Assembly (NCBI RefSeq): GCF_019139675.1
Contig: NZ_CP077077.1
Location: 3,100,001-3,164,000 of the forward strand
DNA from: Pseudomonas maumuensis
Lineage (GTDB): Bacteria; Pseudomonadota; Gammaproteobacteria; Pseudomonadales; Pseudomonadaceae
Direction of reading: 5' to 3'
Length of the DNA: 64,000 nucleotides
Under the pieces are notes generated by a model. The model saw nothing but the letters and a program-made list of their open reading frames with translations, was not told the DNA's origin and did not search any database. Below, in pieces: positions 1 to 7,360 of the stretch. Numbering within the stretch: position 1 is the first letter of the stretch; the number at the start of each line of letters is the position of its first letter. The translations under genes and the position numbers were made by a program.

Positions 1-1
1 C

Positions 2-154
2 ATCGCCGGCCTGCTCGACGCCCGTCGGCGCTTGCCGCGCCCGTTCCGCCTGGCCGCCTTCGTGCTGGTCACCCTCGCCGGCATGAGCGTGGGCCTGTGG
101 CAGTTCCTGCGCGGGCACAGCTACAGCCAATGGAACCCCGACCAGAATCGATGA
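2..154 (+). CDS. C-terminal end of a membrane protein, 5' truncated by the window edge
   Basis: Only the last 50 codons are visible, ending at the TGA at 152-154. The tail holds one clear hydrophobic segment (FRLAAFVLVTLAGMSVGLWQF) preceded by a basic stretch (DARRRLPRPF) and followed by a short polar end. It lies 9 nt upstream of the polysaccharide deacetylase gene on the same strand, so it is probably the preceding gene of the polysaccharide operon. A membrane glycosyltransferase or polymerase would fit that context, but the fragment is too short to assign a family. Confidence 0.6.
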   Translation: MAGLLDARRRLPRPFRLAAFVLVTLAGMSVGLWQFLRGHSYSQWNPDQNR

Positions 155-163
155 GCGACGGAC

Positions 164-1171
164 ATGCCGATCAAGACCCATATCAAGCAGGCCAGCGGCT
201 GGTTCTATTTCAATTCGCCACGCGGACGCGCCGAGCTGCGTGGCGCCGGGGTGATCCTCATGCTGCACCGGGTGCTGGCCGATGACGCCAGCGCCGCGCT
301 GCCCCACCGCAACGAACTGTGCGTTGGCCCCCGGGCCTTCGAAGGCTTGCTGCGCTGGCTGCCCCGGCATTTCGATTGCGTCAGCCTCATGGACCTGCTG
401 CAGAGCCACGAGGAGCCCCGCGGCGACAGCCGCCCCAAGGTCGCCCTGACCTTCGACGACGGCTGGCGCGACAACGCCGTCAACGCCTTCCCCCTGCTGC
501 AGCGCCACCAGGTGCCGGCGAGCATCTTCCTGTCCACCGACTACATCGGCAGCCGCCAGCGCTTCTGGTGGGAAAGCGTCGGCGAGACCTTGTGGGGCAG
601 CCATGGCGAAGAGGCCCGGCGGCAACTGATCGAACGCCTGCGCAAACTAGGTCGGCCATTGCCGGCGGCCTACTTCATGCACGACCACAGCAAGGCCCGC
701 AGCCTGGTGCTGGCGCGCTACCTGCAGACCCTCAAGAGCCTCAGCCCCCAGGCCCTGCACGTACTGACCGATGCCTGCCCGACGGAATCGCTGCCCCAGG
801 CCATGGACTGGCAGCAGGTGCGCGCCCTGGAGGACTCCGGCCTGGTGCGCTTCGGCCCGCATGGCGCCAGCCATGCCCTGCTGCCCTACCTGGACGACCA
901 TCGCCTCAAAGAAGAACTGACCCGCAGCCATGCGGCACTCAACGAAGGCTGCCGCGCTCCGCTGCCGGTGTACTGCTACCCCAACGGCGACCACGACGAA
1001 CGCGTGCGCACCCAGGTCGCCGCGCATCGTTATCCCTACGCCCTGAGCACCCGCCCGGGCATCTGCAAGGGCCACGACGACCCGCTGGCCCTGCCGCGCA
1101 TCGGCGTCAGCCAGCGCAATGCCAGCCGGCCCTCGCTGCTGGCCTGGCGCATCAGTCGCGGAGACCGCTGA
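164..1171 (+). CDS. Polysaccharide deacetylase (NodB-type) family protein
   Basis: This 335-residue protein carries the NodB-type motif TFDDGW at residues 96-101, whose first Asp is the usual catalytic base and the second a metal ligand. A further conserved-looking block is FGPHGASHALLPYL, where the two His would be the metal ligands. There is no signal peptide, so it probably acts in the cytoplasm or on a lipid-linked intermediate. It removes N- or O-acetyl groups from a sugar in this family. The stop codon shares one base with the ATG of the flippase gene, which indicates translational coupling in the polysaccharide operon. Confidence 0.88.
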   Translation: MPIKTHIKQASGWFYFNSPRGRAELRGAGVILMLHRVLADDASAALPHRNELCVGPRAFEGLLRWLPRHFDCVSLMDLLQSHEEPRGDSRPKVALTFDDGWRDNAVNAFPLLQRHQVPASIFLSTDYIGSRQRFWWESVGETLWGSHGEEARRQLIERLRKLGRPLPAAYFMHDHSKARSLVLARYLQTLKSLSPQALHVLTDACPTESLPQAMDWQQVRALEDSGLVRFGPHGASHALLPYLDDHRLKEELTRSHAALNEGCRAPLPVYCYPNGDHDERVRTQVAAHRYPYALSTRPGICKGHDDPLALPRIGVSQRNASRPSLLAWRISRGDR

Positions 1172-2475
1172 TGAATCGCAACAGCTACCTGCGCCACCTG
1201 GCGCTGAGCATGGGCACCAAGCTTGCGATGATCGCCCTGCGCCTGCTGCGCAACGTACTGCTGGCGCGCATCCTCGGGCCCAGCGAGCGCGGCCTGTTCG
1301 CCCTGCTCAGCACCCTGCCCGACCTGATCAGCGCCGCCACCAGCGGCGGCCTCAACAGCGCGGTCGGCTACCAGGCGGCCAAGCAGCGCGACATGGGCCT
1401 GCTGCTGACCCAGGTGCTGGTCTACGGTTGCCTGCTGGCCGGCGTGCTGACCCTGGCCTGCGTGTTCCTGGTGCGCGAGTTCGGCGCCGACCTCGAGGTC
1501 ACCGTGCAACTGGGCCTGCTGGCCTGGCTGTTGCTGCTGGCGGTGCCGATGACCGTGCTCAAGAGCGGCCTGCTGACCCTGCACAACGCCAGCGGCGGCG
1601 TCGGCGCCTTCAACGTCCTGCGCCTGACCGAGTCGCTGGCGCCGCTGCTGCTGTTCCTCGGGTTGTTCTGGATGTGGCGCGACGAAGCGCTGGAGGCGGC
1701 GCTGATCAGTTGGCTGTGCGGCATCGCCCTAGTCCTGGCGCTGGGCTTGTGGTGGCTGCGCCGCCAGCACCCGCTGGCCCTGCGCTGGGACCGTGGTGGC
1801 CAGCGCGAGCTGCTCAGCTACAGCGCCAAGAGCCACCCCGACCTGTTATTCCAGCAGTTGATCCTGCGCTCGGACTACCTGTTCATAGGCGCCCTGCTCG
1901 GCAGCACCGCCCTGGGCCACTACGCCATGGCCAGCGCCGCCGCCGAACTGCTGCTGATCGTCCCCGAGGCGGTGACCACGCCACTGATGAAACGCCTGCT
2001 GCAGCAGGATGCCGGCATGGAACGCATCACCCCCCTGGCCTTGCGCCTGACCGCCACGGTGATGCTCGGCGCCTGCCTGGGCATGGCGCTGATCGGCCAC
2101 TGGCTGATCGTCACCCTGTTCGGCGCCGAGTATGCCGCGGCCTATCCGGCCCTGCTGGCGCTGCTGCCGGGCCTGCTGGGGCTTTGCTACGCCAGCATCC
2201 TGCGCCTGGACCTGCTGGGCAAGAATCGCCCCGGCACGGTGTCGCTGATGATGGGCGCCGGTGCTGCGCTGAACCTGGTGCTCAACATCTTGCTCATTCC
2301 GGCCTGGGGCATCGTCGGCGCGGCTGCGGCCTCGTCCATCGCCTACCTGGCGGTCACCGTGGCCATGCTGGTGCTGTACTGCCGCCTCAGCGGCGTGCCG
2401 CTGGGCCAGACCCTGGTCATCCTGCCCGCCGACCTGGCGCCGCTGCGCCAGATGCTGCAACGGCGGGCGGCATGA
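1171..2475 (+). CDS. Wzx-like polysaccharide flippase (MOP/MATE superfamily)
   Basis: This 434-residue protein is nearly all hydrophobic helices (about 12-14 predicted by eye). It starts with a typical Wzx-like N-terminus containing ALRLLRNVLLARILGPSERG. That arrangement is characteristic of the MOP superfamily of lipid-linked oligosaccharide flippases, which move undecaprenyl-linked repeat units across the inner membrane. The ATG at 1171 was chosen because it overlaps the stop of the deacetylase gene. Its own stop overlaps the next ATG by four bases (ATGA). The context of deacetylase, acetyltransferases and glycosidase supports a surface polysaccharide role; the substrate is unknown. Confidence 0.85.
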   Translation: MNRNSYLRHLALSMGTKLAMIALRLLRNVLLARILGPSERGLFALLSTLPDLISAATSGGLNSAVGYQAAKQRDMGLLLTQVLVYGCLLAGVLTLACVFLVREFGADLEVTVQLGLLAWLLLLAVPMTVLKSGLLTLHNASGGVGAFNVLRLTESLAPLLLFLGLFWMWRDEALEAALISWLCGIALVLALGLWWLRRQHPLALRWDRGGQRELLSYSAKSHPDLLFQQLILRSDYLFIGALLGSTALGHYAMASAAAELLLIVPEAVTTPLMKRLLQQDAGMERITPLALRLTATVMLGACLGMALIGHWLIVTLFGAEYAAAYPALLALLPGLLGLCYASILRLDLLGKNRPGTVSLMMGAGAALNLVLNILLIPAWGIVGAAAASSIAYLAVTVAMLVLYCRLSGVPLGQTLVILPADLAPLRQMLQRRAA

Positions 2476-4382
2476 AGGCGGCCTTGTTGTGCGGCGCGCT
2501 CCTGGCCCAGGGCGCCTTCGCCGCGCCTGTGCAGTGGGGGGATATCCGCGATGGCAGCCTGTACCTGCTGCCGGCCCGCGCCGATGAACTGCGTATCCAG
2601 TGGCAACCCGCCTGGCAGGCCGATGCCAATGCCGAGCGCCTGTACCTGCTGGACGGCAACGGCCGCCTGGCCGGCGAACGGCGGATCGAAGCCGCGCAGG
2701 TGCGCGGCGAGCAACGCTGGCCGTTGGCAGCGGGCGGCGGTGCTTATCGCCTGGAGGTGCCCGGCTACAGCTTCCGAGACTATCGCGTCCAGCACGACGG
2801 CAGCACCCGTGCGCTGTTCGCCCCGGCCAAGGTGCATTTCAGCGCTGAAGTCGGGCCTGGTGTCACCCTGTATTTCCAGGTCAAGGCCGGCGAGCAGGCG
2901 GTATTGGCCGGCAAGCACCACGGCGGCGTGCATGGCCTGTTCGCCGAACGCCTCAGCGATGGCCGGCGCATCCAGCTGCCGCTCAAGCCCTACCGCGCCT
3001 ACTGGCGCTTCGATCAACAGGCGCTGCCCGCCAGCAGCCGCGACGAGACCTGGCGCCTGGGCCTGCAGGGCAGCGGCAAGGCAGCGTTCTGGCTCGACGG
3101 CAGCGCCAACCTGTTCGCCCAACGCGCCGCAGACCTGGGCGAACTGCCGCAACTGCCGGGCCAGGTAACCCTTGCCGTGGCTGACAAGGTGCTTGGCCCC
3201 ACGCCACGGCTGGGCGTGGCCCTGCCCTACGTGCTGCCACCGGCCTCGAGCTTCGCCGCGCTGGACGCCCTGCGCCCCCAGGCCGCCGGCTTCTACAGTT
3301 TCGTCGACGTCCTGCAACGCCAGCCGGACTTCGAGAACGCCTGGCGCAAGCTCTATCAGGAGCGCTTCGGCATTCTCCAGGACATCACCCTGCTGGCCGG
3401 CAGCGCCCGGGTCGCCGACCTCAGGAGCGACCGCACCAGCGCGGACGGGCTCGACGCCTGGCTCGAGGCGACCAAGGCGCTCGGCGGCAAAGGCACCCAT
3501 TACCTGGCCTTCGCCGACGAACCGAATCTCAACTACCGCGACTACGCCAGCTACCGCGATTTCTTCCAGGCCATGGCCAAGCGCGTGCGCGACTACCCCG
3601 GCGCCCGCGAGGCCGGCGTGCGCATCGCCATGCCGGCCTCCTCGCGCCTGCTCGGCGGGCCTTTCAGCGACGATGGCAAGCAGCGCCGCGGCATCGACTG
3701 GGCGCGGCGCCTGCTGGCCGAGCAAGGCGCGCAGATCGACGCATTGGCCTGGCACGAATGGATGGTCCGCGACCTGCTCGCCACCCGCAGCTACCGCGAC
3801 AGCGTGCGCCAGGCCGCCGAGCTGGTGGGCCTCGACGCTCAGGGCCGGCCACGCAAGGCATTGCTCCTGGACCAGACCAACCTGTCCAGCGGCTCGAGTC
3901 TCAGCCCCTACGAACAGAACACTCACTACGCCGGCCTGTGGTGGACCTCGGTGGTGATCAACGCCGCCAGCGACGGCCTGCTCGACATGCTCAACTGGTT
4001 CCACGTCGCCGACGAGCCCGAATGGCCCAAGGGCATGCTGCGCGATGCCGGCGGCCAGCGCTACGAACTCAAGCCGGTGGGCCTGGCCCAGCAGTTCATC
4101 CAGCGCCACTGGCTGGACCAGGTGCTGGCCCTGGACAACGACGCGTTCGAGGTCGATGCCCTGGCCATGGCCCGCCAGCGCCAGCGCAGCCTGCTGGGAG
4201 TGAACAAGGCCGAGCGCCTGCAGCAGGTGGCGCTGACGCTGGGCAACTGCCCCGTCGGCCAGCTCGAGCTGTTCGGCCCCGACAACCAGAGCCGCCACGC
4301 CAGCTTCAGTTGCACGGACGGCCAGATCCACTTTCAACTGCCAGGGCAGACCGTATTCGCCCTGACCTGGAGCGCGTCATGA
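2472..4382 (+). CDS. Secreted glycoside hydrolase-like protein of the polysaccharide operon
   Basis: This 636-residue protein has an N-terminal signal peptide (MKAALLCGALLAQGAFAA). A beta-rich region covers about residues 25-230. The rest resembles a TIM-barrel glycosidase: the sequence LAFADEPNLNY (E350) looks like the Asn/Asp-Glu-Pro-Asn site that carries the acid/base in clan GH-A enzymes. A later conserved-looking segment, LLLDQTNLSSG, lies where the nucleophile strand would be expected but carries no Glu. I infer a periplasmic enzyme or enzyme-like protein that trims or binds the exported glycan, as PslG does in Psl. The ATG overlaps the flippase stop by four bases. Confidence 0.6.
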   Translation: MKAALLCGALLAQGAFAAPVQWGDIRDGSLYLLPARADELRIQWQPAWQADANAERLYLLDGNGRLAGERRIEAAQVRGEQRWPLAAGGGAYRLEVPGYSFRDYRVQHDGSTRALFAPAKVHFSAEVGPGVTLYFQVKAGEQAVLAGKHHGGVHGLFAERLSDGRRIQLPLKPYRAYWRFDQQALPASSRDETWRLGLQGSGKAAFWLDGSANLFAQRAADLGELPQLPGQVTLAVADKVLGPTPRLGVALPYVLPPASSFAALDALRPQAAGFYSFVDVLQRQPDFENAWRKLYQERFGILQDITLLAGSARVADLRSDRTSADGLDAWLEATKALGGKGTHYLAFADEPNLNYRDYASYRDFFQAMAKRVRDYPGAREAGVRIAMPASSRLLGGPFSDDGKQRRGIDWARRLLAEQGAQIDALAWHEWMVRDLLATRSYRDSVRQAAELVGLDAQGRPRKALLLDQTNLSSGSSLSPYEQNTHYAGLWWTSVVINAASDGLLDMLNWFHVADEPEWPKGMLRDAGGQRYELKPVGLAQQFIQRHWLDQVLALDNDAFEVDALAMARQRQRSLLGVNKAERLQQVALTLGNCPVGQLELFGPDNQSRHASFSCTDGQIHFQLPGQTVFALTWSAS

Positions 4383-4420
4383 GACGCACCTCGATCAGCC
4401 ATGCCCAGGAGGCACCATGA
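4379..4420 (+). other. 13-codon mini-ORF bridging two genes by ATGA overlaps
   Basis: An ATG at 4379 overlaps the stop of the glycosidase-like gene as ATGA. It opens 13 codons (MRRTSISHAQEAP) whose TGA overlaps the ATG of the next gene at 4417. The strong Shine-Dalgarno CCAGGAGG of the downstream gene lies inside it. It could carry ribosomes across the 34-base gap, or it may be chance. No protein function is proposed. Confidence 0.25.
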
Positions 4421-5106
4421 CTGCATTCACCAAGATCCAGGACCGCATCAAGCGCAAGGGACTGCGTGACACCTTCGGTAGCGCCTGGCGGCACTACGTC
4501 TTCTATCATTGGGAACTGCTGTGGATGGAACGCGACCTGGTCAGCCCGGTGCCGCCGCACCGCCTGAAGCCCTATGCCCCGTTGCGGGTGGAAACCATCA
4601 CCGTACACAACGTGCAAGCCTTCGCCCGCCACTTCGGCGACCGGGTCGAGACCATGCGCGAACTGGCCGCCGAGGGCCATACCGGGCTGATGTTCGTCGA
4701 CGACGCCAACGACGCCGTGGCGTTCATCTGGGGCAGCAGCCGCCATTACCACGACCGTCACTACTACGGTTGCTGGTTCCCGGTCGGGCCGGGGGAGTTC
4801 TTCGAGTTCGGCGGCGAGCTGATCCGCAAGTATTGGGGCACCGAGCTGTCGGTGGATCTGCAACTGGCACTGTGGAAGGCCATGGCCGCCCAAGGTTGTA
4901 CCAAGGTGGTGGACGTCTGCGAACAGCACAACATCCCAGCGCTCAAGCTGCACCTGCGCATGGGCTATCAGGAGCAAGGACGGATCATGAACGTGTACTG
5001 CCTGTTTGGCCGCTGGAAGTTCTTCCGCGAAAGCCGCTACAGCGCCTCGCGTCTGGAGCCGTTACGCAAGCCTGAGGCTGCGGCCTCCTCGGCCACGGCG
5101 GGTTGA
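4417..5106 (+). CDS. GNAT-fold acetyltransferase-like protein
   Basis: The product is 229 residues. The C-terminal half has the GNAT layout: a beta strand and helix with GTELSVDLQLALWKAMAAQGCTKVVDVCEQHNIPALKLHLRMGYQEQGR, in which the terminal N-x-x-A-x-x-L-x-x-x-x-G-Y/F pattern is the usual acetyl-CoA-site signature. It sits in the polysaccharide operon behind a strong AGGAGG ribosome-binding site. I infer that it acylates a sugar or precursor, though the substrate cannot be read from sequence. The next gene follows after only four bases. Confidence 0.65.
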   Translation: MTAFTKIQDRIKRKGLRDTFGSAWRHYVFYHWELLWMERDLVSPVPPHRLKPYAPLRVETITVHNVQAFARHFGDRVETMRELAAEGHTGLMFVDDANDAVAFIWGSSRHYHDRHYYGCWFPVGPGEFFEFGGELIRKYWGTELSVDLQLALWKAMAAQGCTKVVDVCEQHNIPALKLHLRMGYQEQGRIMNVYCLFGRWKFFRESRYSASRLEPLRKPEAAASSATAG

Positions 5107-5110
5107 GCTC

Positions 5111-6283
5111 ATGGGCCTGCAACTGAAGTGGTGCGCCTCGCTGCGCGCCGGCGACTTCCCCGCCGCCGACTACGAGGCGCTGCGCAAGCGCCTGCCCGGC
5201 AGCACGCCCTTCAACCACCTCGGCTGGCTGCGCGCCGCCGAGGCTGCCTTGCCGCCAGGCCAGCATCTACAGGTGCTGCTCGGTTACCAGGACGAGCGCC
5301 TGTGCCTGTGCCTGCCGCTGATACGCGCCCGCGAACCCTTCGGCCCGCTGTTCGCCCCGGTGGTGCGCCACCTGGGGTACCCGCTGAGCGACCGTATCGC
5401 CCTGCTCATCGATCTGCCGGCGCTGTATGCCGACCAGGTCCTGCAGGCCATCCGCAAGCGCTTGCCCCATGCCCTGCTGCAACTCAACGAAGTACCGGAC
5501 AACGCCGAGCACGATGGCTGGCTGCGCCAGTGGGCCGGCGCCAGCTCCACCTGGCAGCAGCGCCTGACCTGCCGGGTGCCGGTACACCGCATCAACGAGC
5601 AGGACCGCCAGGAAGTCAGCGGCGACCCACGCTACAAGCTGCGCCGCGCGCGCAAACGCATCAAGGCCTGCGGTGCCAGCGTGCGCCGGGTCGTCGCCAC
5701 TCCCGAGAACATGGGCGAACTGCTCGACGCCATCAGCGCCGTCGAGGCGGCCAGTTGGAAAGGCGACGACGAAGTCGGCATCTTCTCCGGCCCCCAGCGC
5801 CGTCCTTGGATGTACCAGGCCTTCACCGCCCTGGCCAGCGAAGGCCTGGTGTGCCTGGTGCTGCTGGAACTGGACGGGCGCTGCATCAGTTACCGCCTGG
5901 GCCTGCTGGAACGTGGCCGGATCTACGACTACAACCTCGCCTTCGTCCCCGAACACCGCGACCTGGGCAGCGGCCGCGTGTTGCTCGAGGAATGGATTCA
6001 CTGGGGCCTGGACGAAGACTGGAAGTGGATCGACGCCTCGCGGGTCAGCCTGGACAACTCCAGCCACCAGTTGCACGAGCGCATGACTGGCCAGGTTGAA
6101 CAGTGGCGCCTGAGCAGCTACAGCTGGCGCCCCGACGGCGTGCTGCTGGGGCTGGCGCTACGCTGCTGGCACTGGCTCAAGCCACGCCTGCGCAGGCGTT
6201 CGCCGCGCCAGGAAGCCGATATTGTCGCCCCCACCCCGCCACAGGAGCGCCCGGATGCCATCCCAGGTCATAGTCAACGCTGA
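5111..6283 (+). CDS. BioF2/FemX-like GNAT superfamily protein
   Basis: The 390-residue product has a C-terminal GNAT-like half, including the segment CISYRLGLLERGRIYDYNLAFVPEHRDLGSGRVLLEEWIHWGLDEDWKWIDASR. This is typical of the acetyltransferase type (BioF2-like, Pfam Acetyltransf_6) found in exopolysaccharide clusters such as those containing CelD-like proteins. No membrane segment is seen. The ATG at 5111 was taken over a longer in-frame reading that would overlap the previous gene deeply. The last 29 bases overlap the following YdjC-type gene. A role in decorating the polysaccharide is inferred. Confidence 0.65.
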   Translation: MGLQLKWCASLRAGDFPAADYEALRKRLPGSTPFNHLGWLRAAEAALPPGQHLQVLLGYQDERLCLCLPLIRAREPFGPLFAPVVRHLGYPLSDRIALLIDLPALYADQVLQAIRKRLPHALLQLNEVPDNAEHDGWLRQWAGASSTWQQRLTCRVPVHRINEQDRQEVSGDPRYKLRRARKRIKACGASVRRVVATPENMGELLDAISAVEAASWKGDDEVGIFSGPQRRPWMYQAFTALASEGLVCLVLLELDGRCISYRLGLLERGRIYDYNLAFVPEHRDLGSGRVLLEEWIHWGLDEDWKWIDASRVSLDNSSHQLHERMTGQVEQWRLSSYSWRPDGVLLGLALRCWHWLKPRLRRRSPRQEADIVAPTPPQERPDAIPGHSQR

Positions 6284-7034
6284 CGATTTCGGCCTCAGTG
6301 CCCACACCAACGCGGTCATCCTGCATGCCTTCCAGGCCGGGCTGATCAGCTCGGCCACGGCCATGGCCAACATGCCGGCTTTCGCCACCGCCTGCATGCT
6401 GGCCCAGCAACCGGCGCTCAAGGGACGGGTGGGGTTGCACTTCAACCTCACCTACGGCCGCCCACTGAGCCAAGCGATCCTCGCCGAGCCACGCTTCTGC
6501 ACGCCCCATGGCGAGTTCGACCTGCGCCTGAAGCAACGCACCCTGCGCCTGTCGCGCCGCGAGCGAGCCGCGGTGGAGACGGAGCTGGAGGCGCAGTGGA
6601 AGCGTTGCCTGGACAACGGCCTGATGCCCAGCCACCTGGATTCGCACCAGCACGTGCATAACATCTGGCCGGTGGGCGTCATCGTCGCCCGCTTCGCCCG
6701 CACCCAGGGGGTGCCGATCCGCCTGGCGCGCAATGTGGGGCACAACATCGGGCCGGCCAAGCGGGTGTTCAAGACCTTGCTCAACCGCCGCCTGCGCCAG
6801 CTCGCCGGAAGCACCGCCGACTTCGTCTGCACCCCGGCCGATCTCAAGGCCGGGTTGGCCCCCGCACACGGCGTACTGGAGGTAGTAGCCCATCCCAGCG
6901 CGCTGGGCGGGCACGACTTCGGCGATGCCTACCTGGCCAGCGGCGAATCACTGCTGGCGTTGGTCGAGCAGCGCCTGGGGCAAGTGCCGCGGGTGGGGTA
7001 TGCAAGCCTGGGGATGCAGGAGGAGATGAGTTGA
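6255..7034 (+). CDS. YdjC/ChbG-HpnK family carbohydrate deacetylase
   Basis: The 259-residue product begins with VNADDFGLS, the Asp-Asp metal and catalytic motif of the YdjC/ChbG deacetylase family. It also carries HLDSHQHVH and LHFNLT, which supply the usual metal-binding His residues. Known members deacetylate N-acetylglucosamine-containing oligosaccharides (ChbG) or hopanoid-linked GlcNAc (HpnK). The ATG at 6255 has AGGAG nine bases upstream, so it is preferred to an in-frame ATG at 6222. It overlaps the preceding gene by 29 bases and is the last gene of the operon. This gives the operon two unrelated deacetylases. Confidence 0.87.
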   Translation: MPSQVIVNADDFGLSAHTNAVILHAFQAGLISSATAMANMPAFATACMLAQQPALKGRVGLHFNLTYGRPLSQAILAEPRFCTPHGEFDLRLKQRTLRLSRRERAAVETELEAQWKRCLDNGLMPSHLDSHQHVHNIWPVGVIVARFARTQGVPIRLARNVGHNIGPAKRVFKTLLNRRLRQLAGSTADFVCTPADLKAGLAPAHGVLEVVAHPSALGGHDFGDAYLASGESLLALVEQRLGQVPRVGYASLGMQEEMS

Positions 7035-7081
7035 TGGCCGCTGGGTGTTCGACGTTAGAAGTGCTGCGCCTGTGAAACTGA

Positions 7082-7319
7082 GCGCCGCCCACGCGGCGCA
7101 TCGCGGATAAATCCGCTCCTACATCTGTTGCAACGTGGCCATGCCTGATAGGCCATGGTTGTTAGCCTTGTTTGCACGACGCGGTTTTTCGGTGGGCATT
7201 GCTGGCGCCCCACCTTTCTCAAGCCCTGCGCCAAGGCTGGCAACCATGGCCTGACAGGTTCGGTACGTTGCAACGAATGTAGGAGCGGATTTATCCGCGA
7301 TGCGCCGCGCGGGCGGCGC
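7082..7319. repeat. REP-ended 238-bp imperfect hairpin (REPIN or MITE-like element)
   Basis: The outer arms 7082-7136 and 7265-7319 are 55-base inverted repeats with only three mismatches. They contain the REP-like core GCGGATAAATCCGCTCCTAC. A second inner pair, 7144-7169 and 7233-7258 (26 bases, four mismatches), continues the symmetry, so the whole unit can fold as one long hairpin around a central loop of about 60 bases. It fills most of the 326-base gap between the polysaccharide operon and the converging GGDEF-EAL gene, which otherwise holds no gene. It could act as a bidirectional transcription end or be a non-autonomous mobile element. Confidence 0.85.
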
Positions 7320-7360
7320 TCGATCTGATAGGCGCCAAACCTGTATCGACGGACATATCA

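Noticed and set aside
2343..4337. A 664-codon open frame on the minus strand
   Set aside because: It is the antisense shadow of the secreted glycosidase-like gene, which has a signal peptide and coupled overlaps at both ends.
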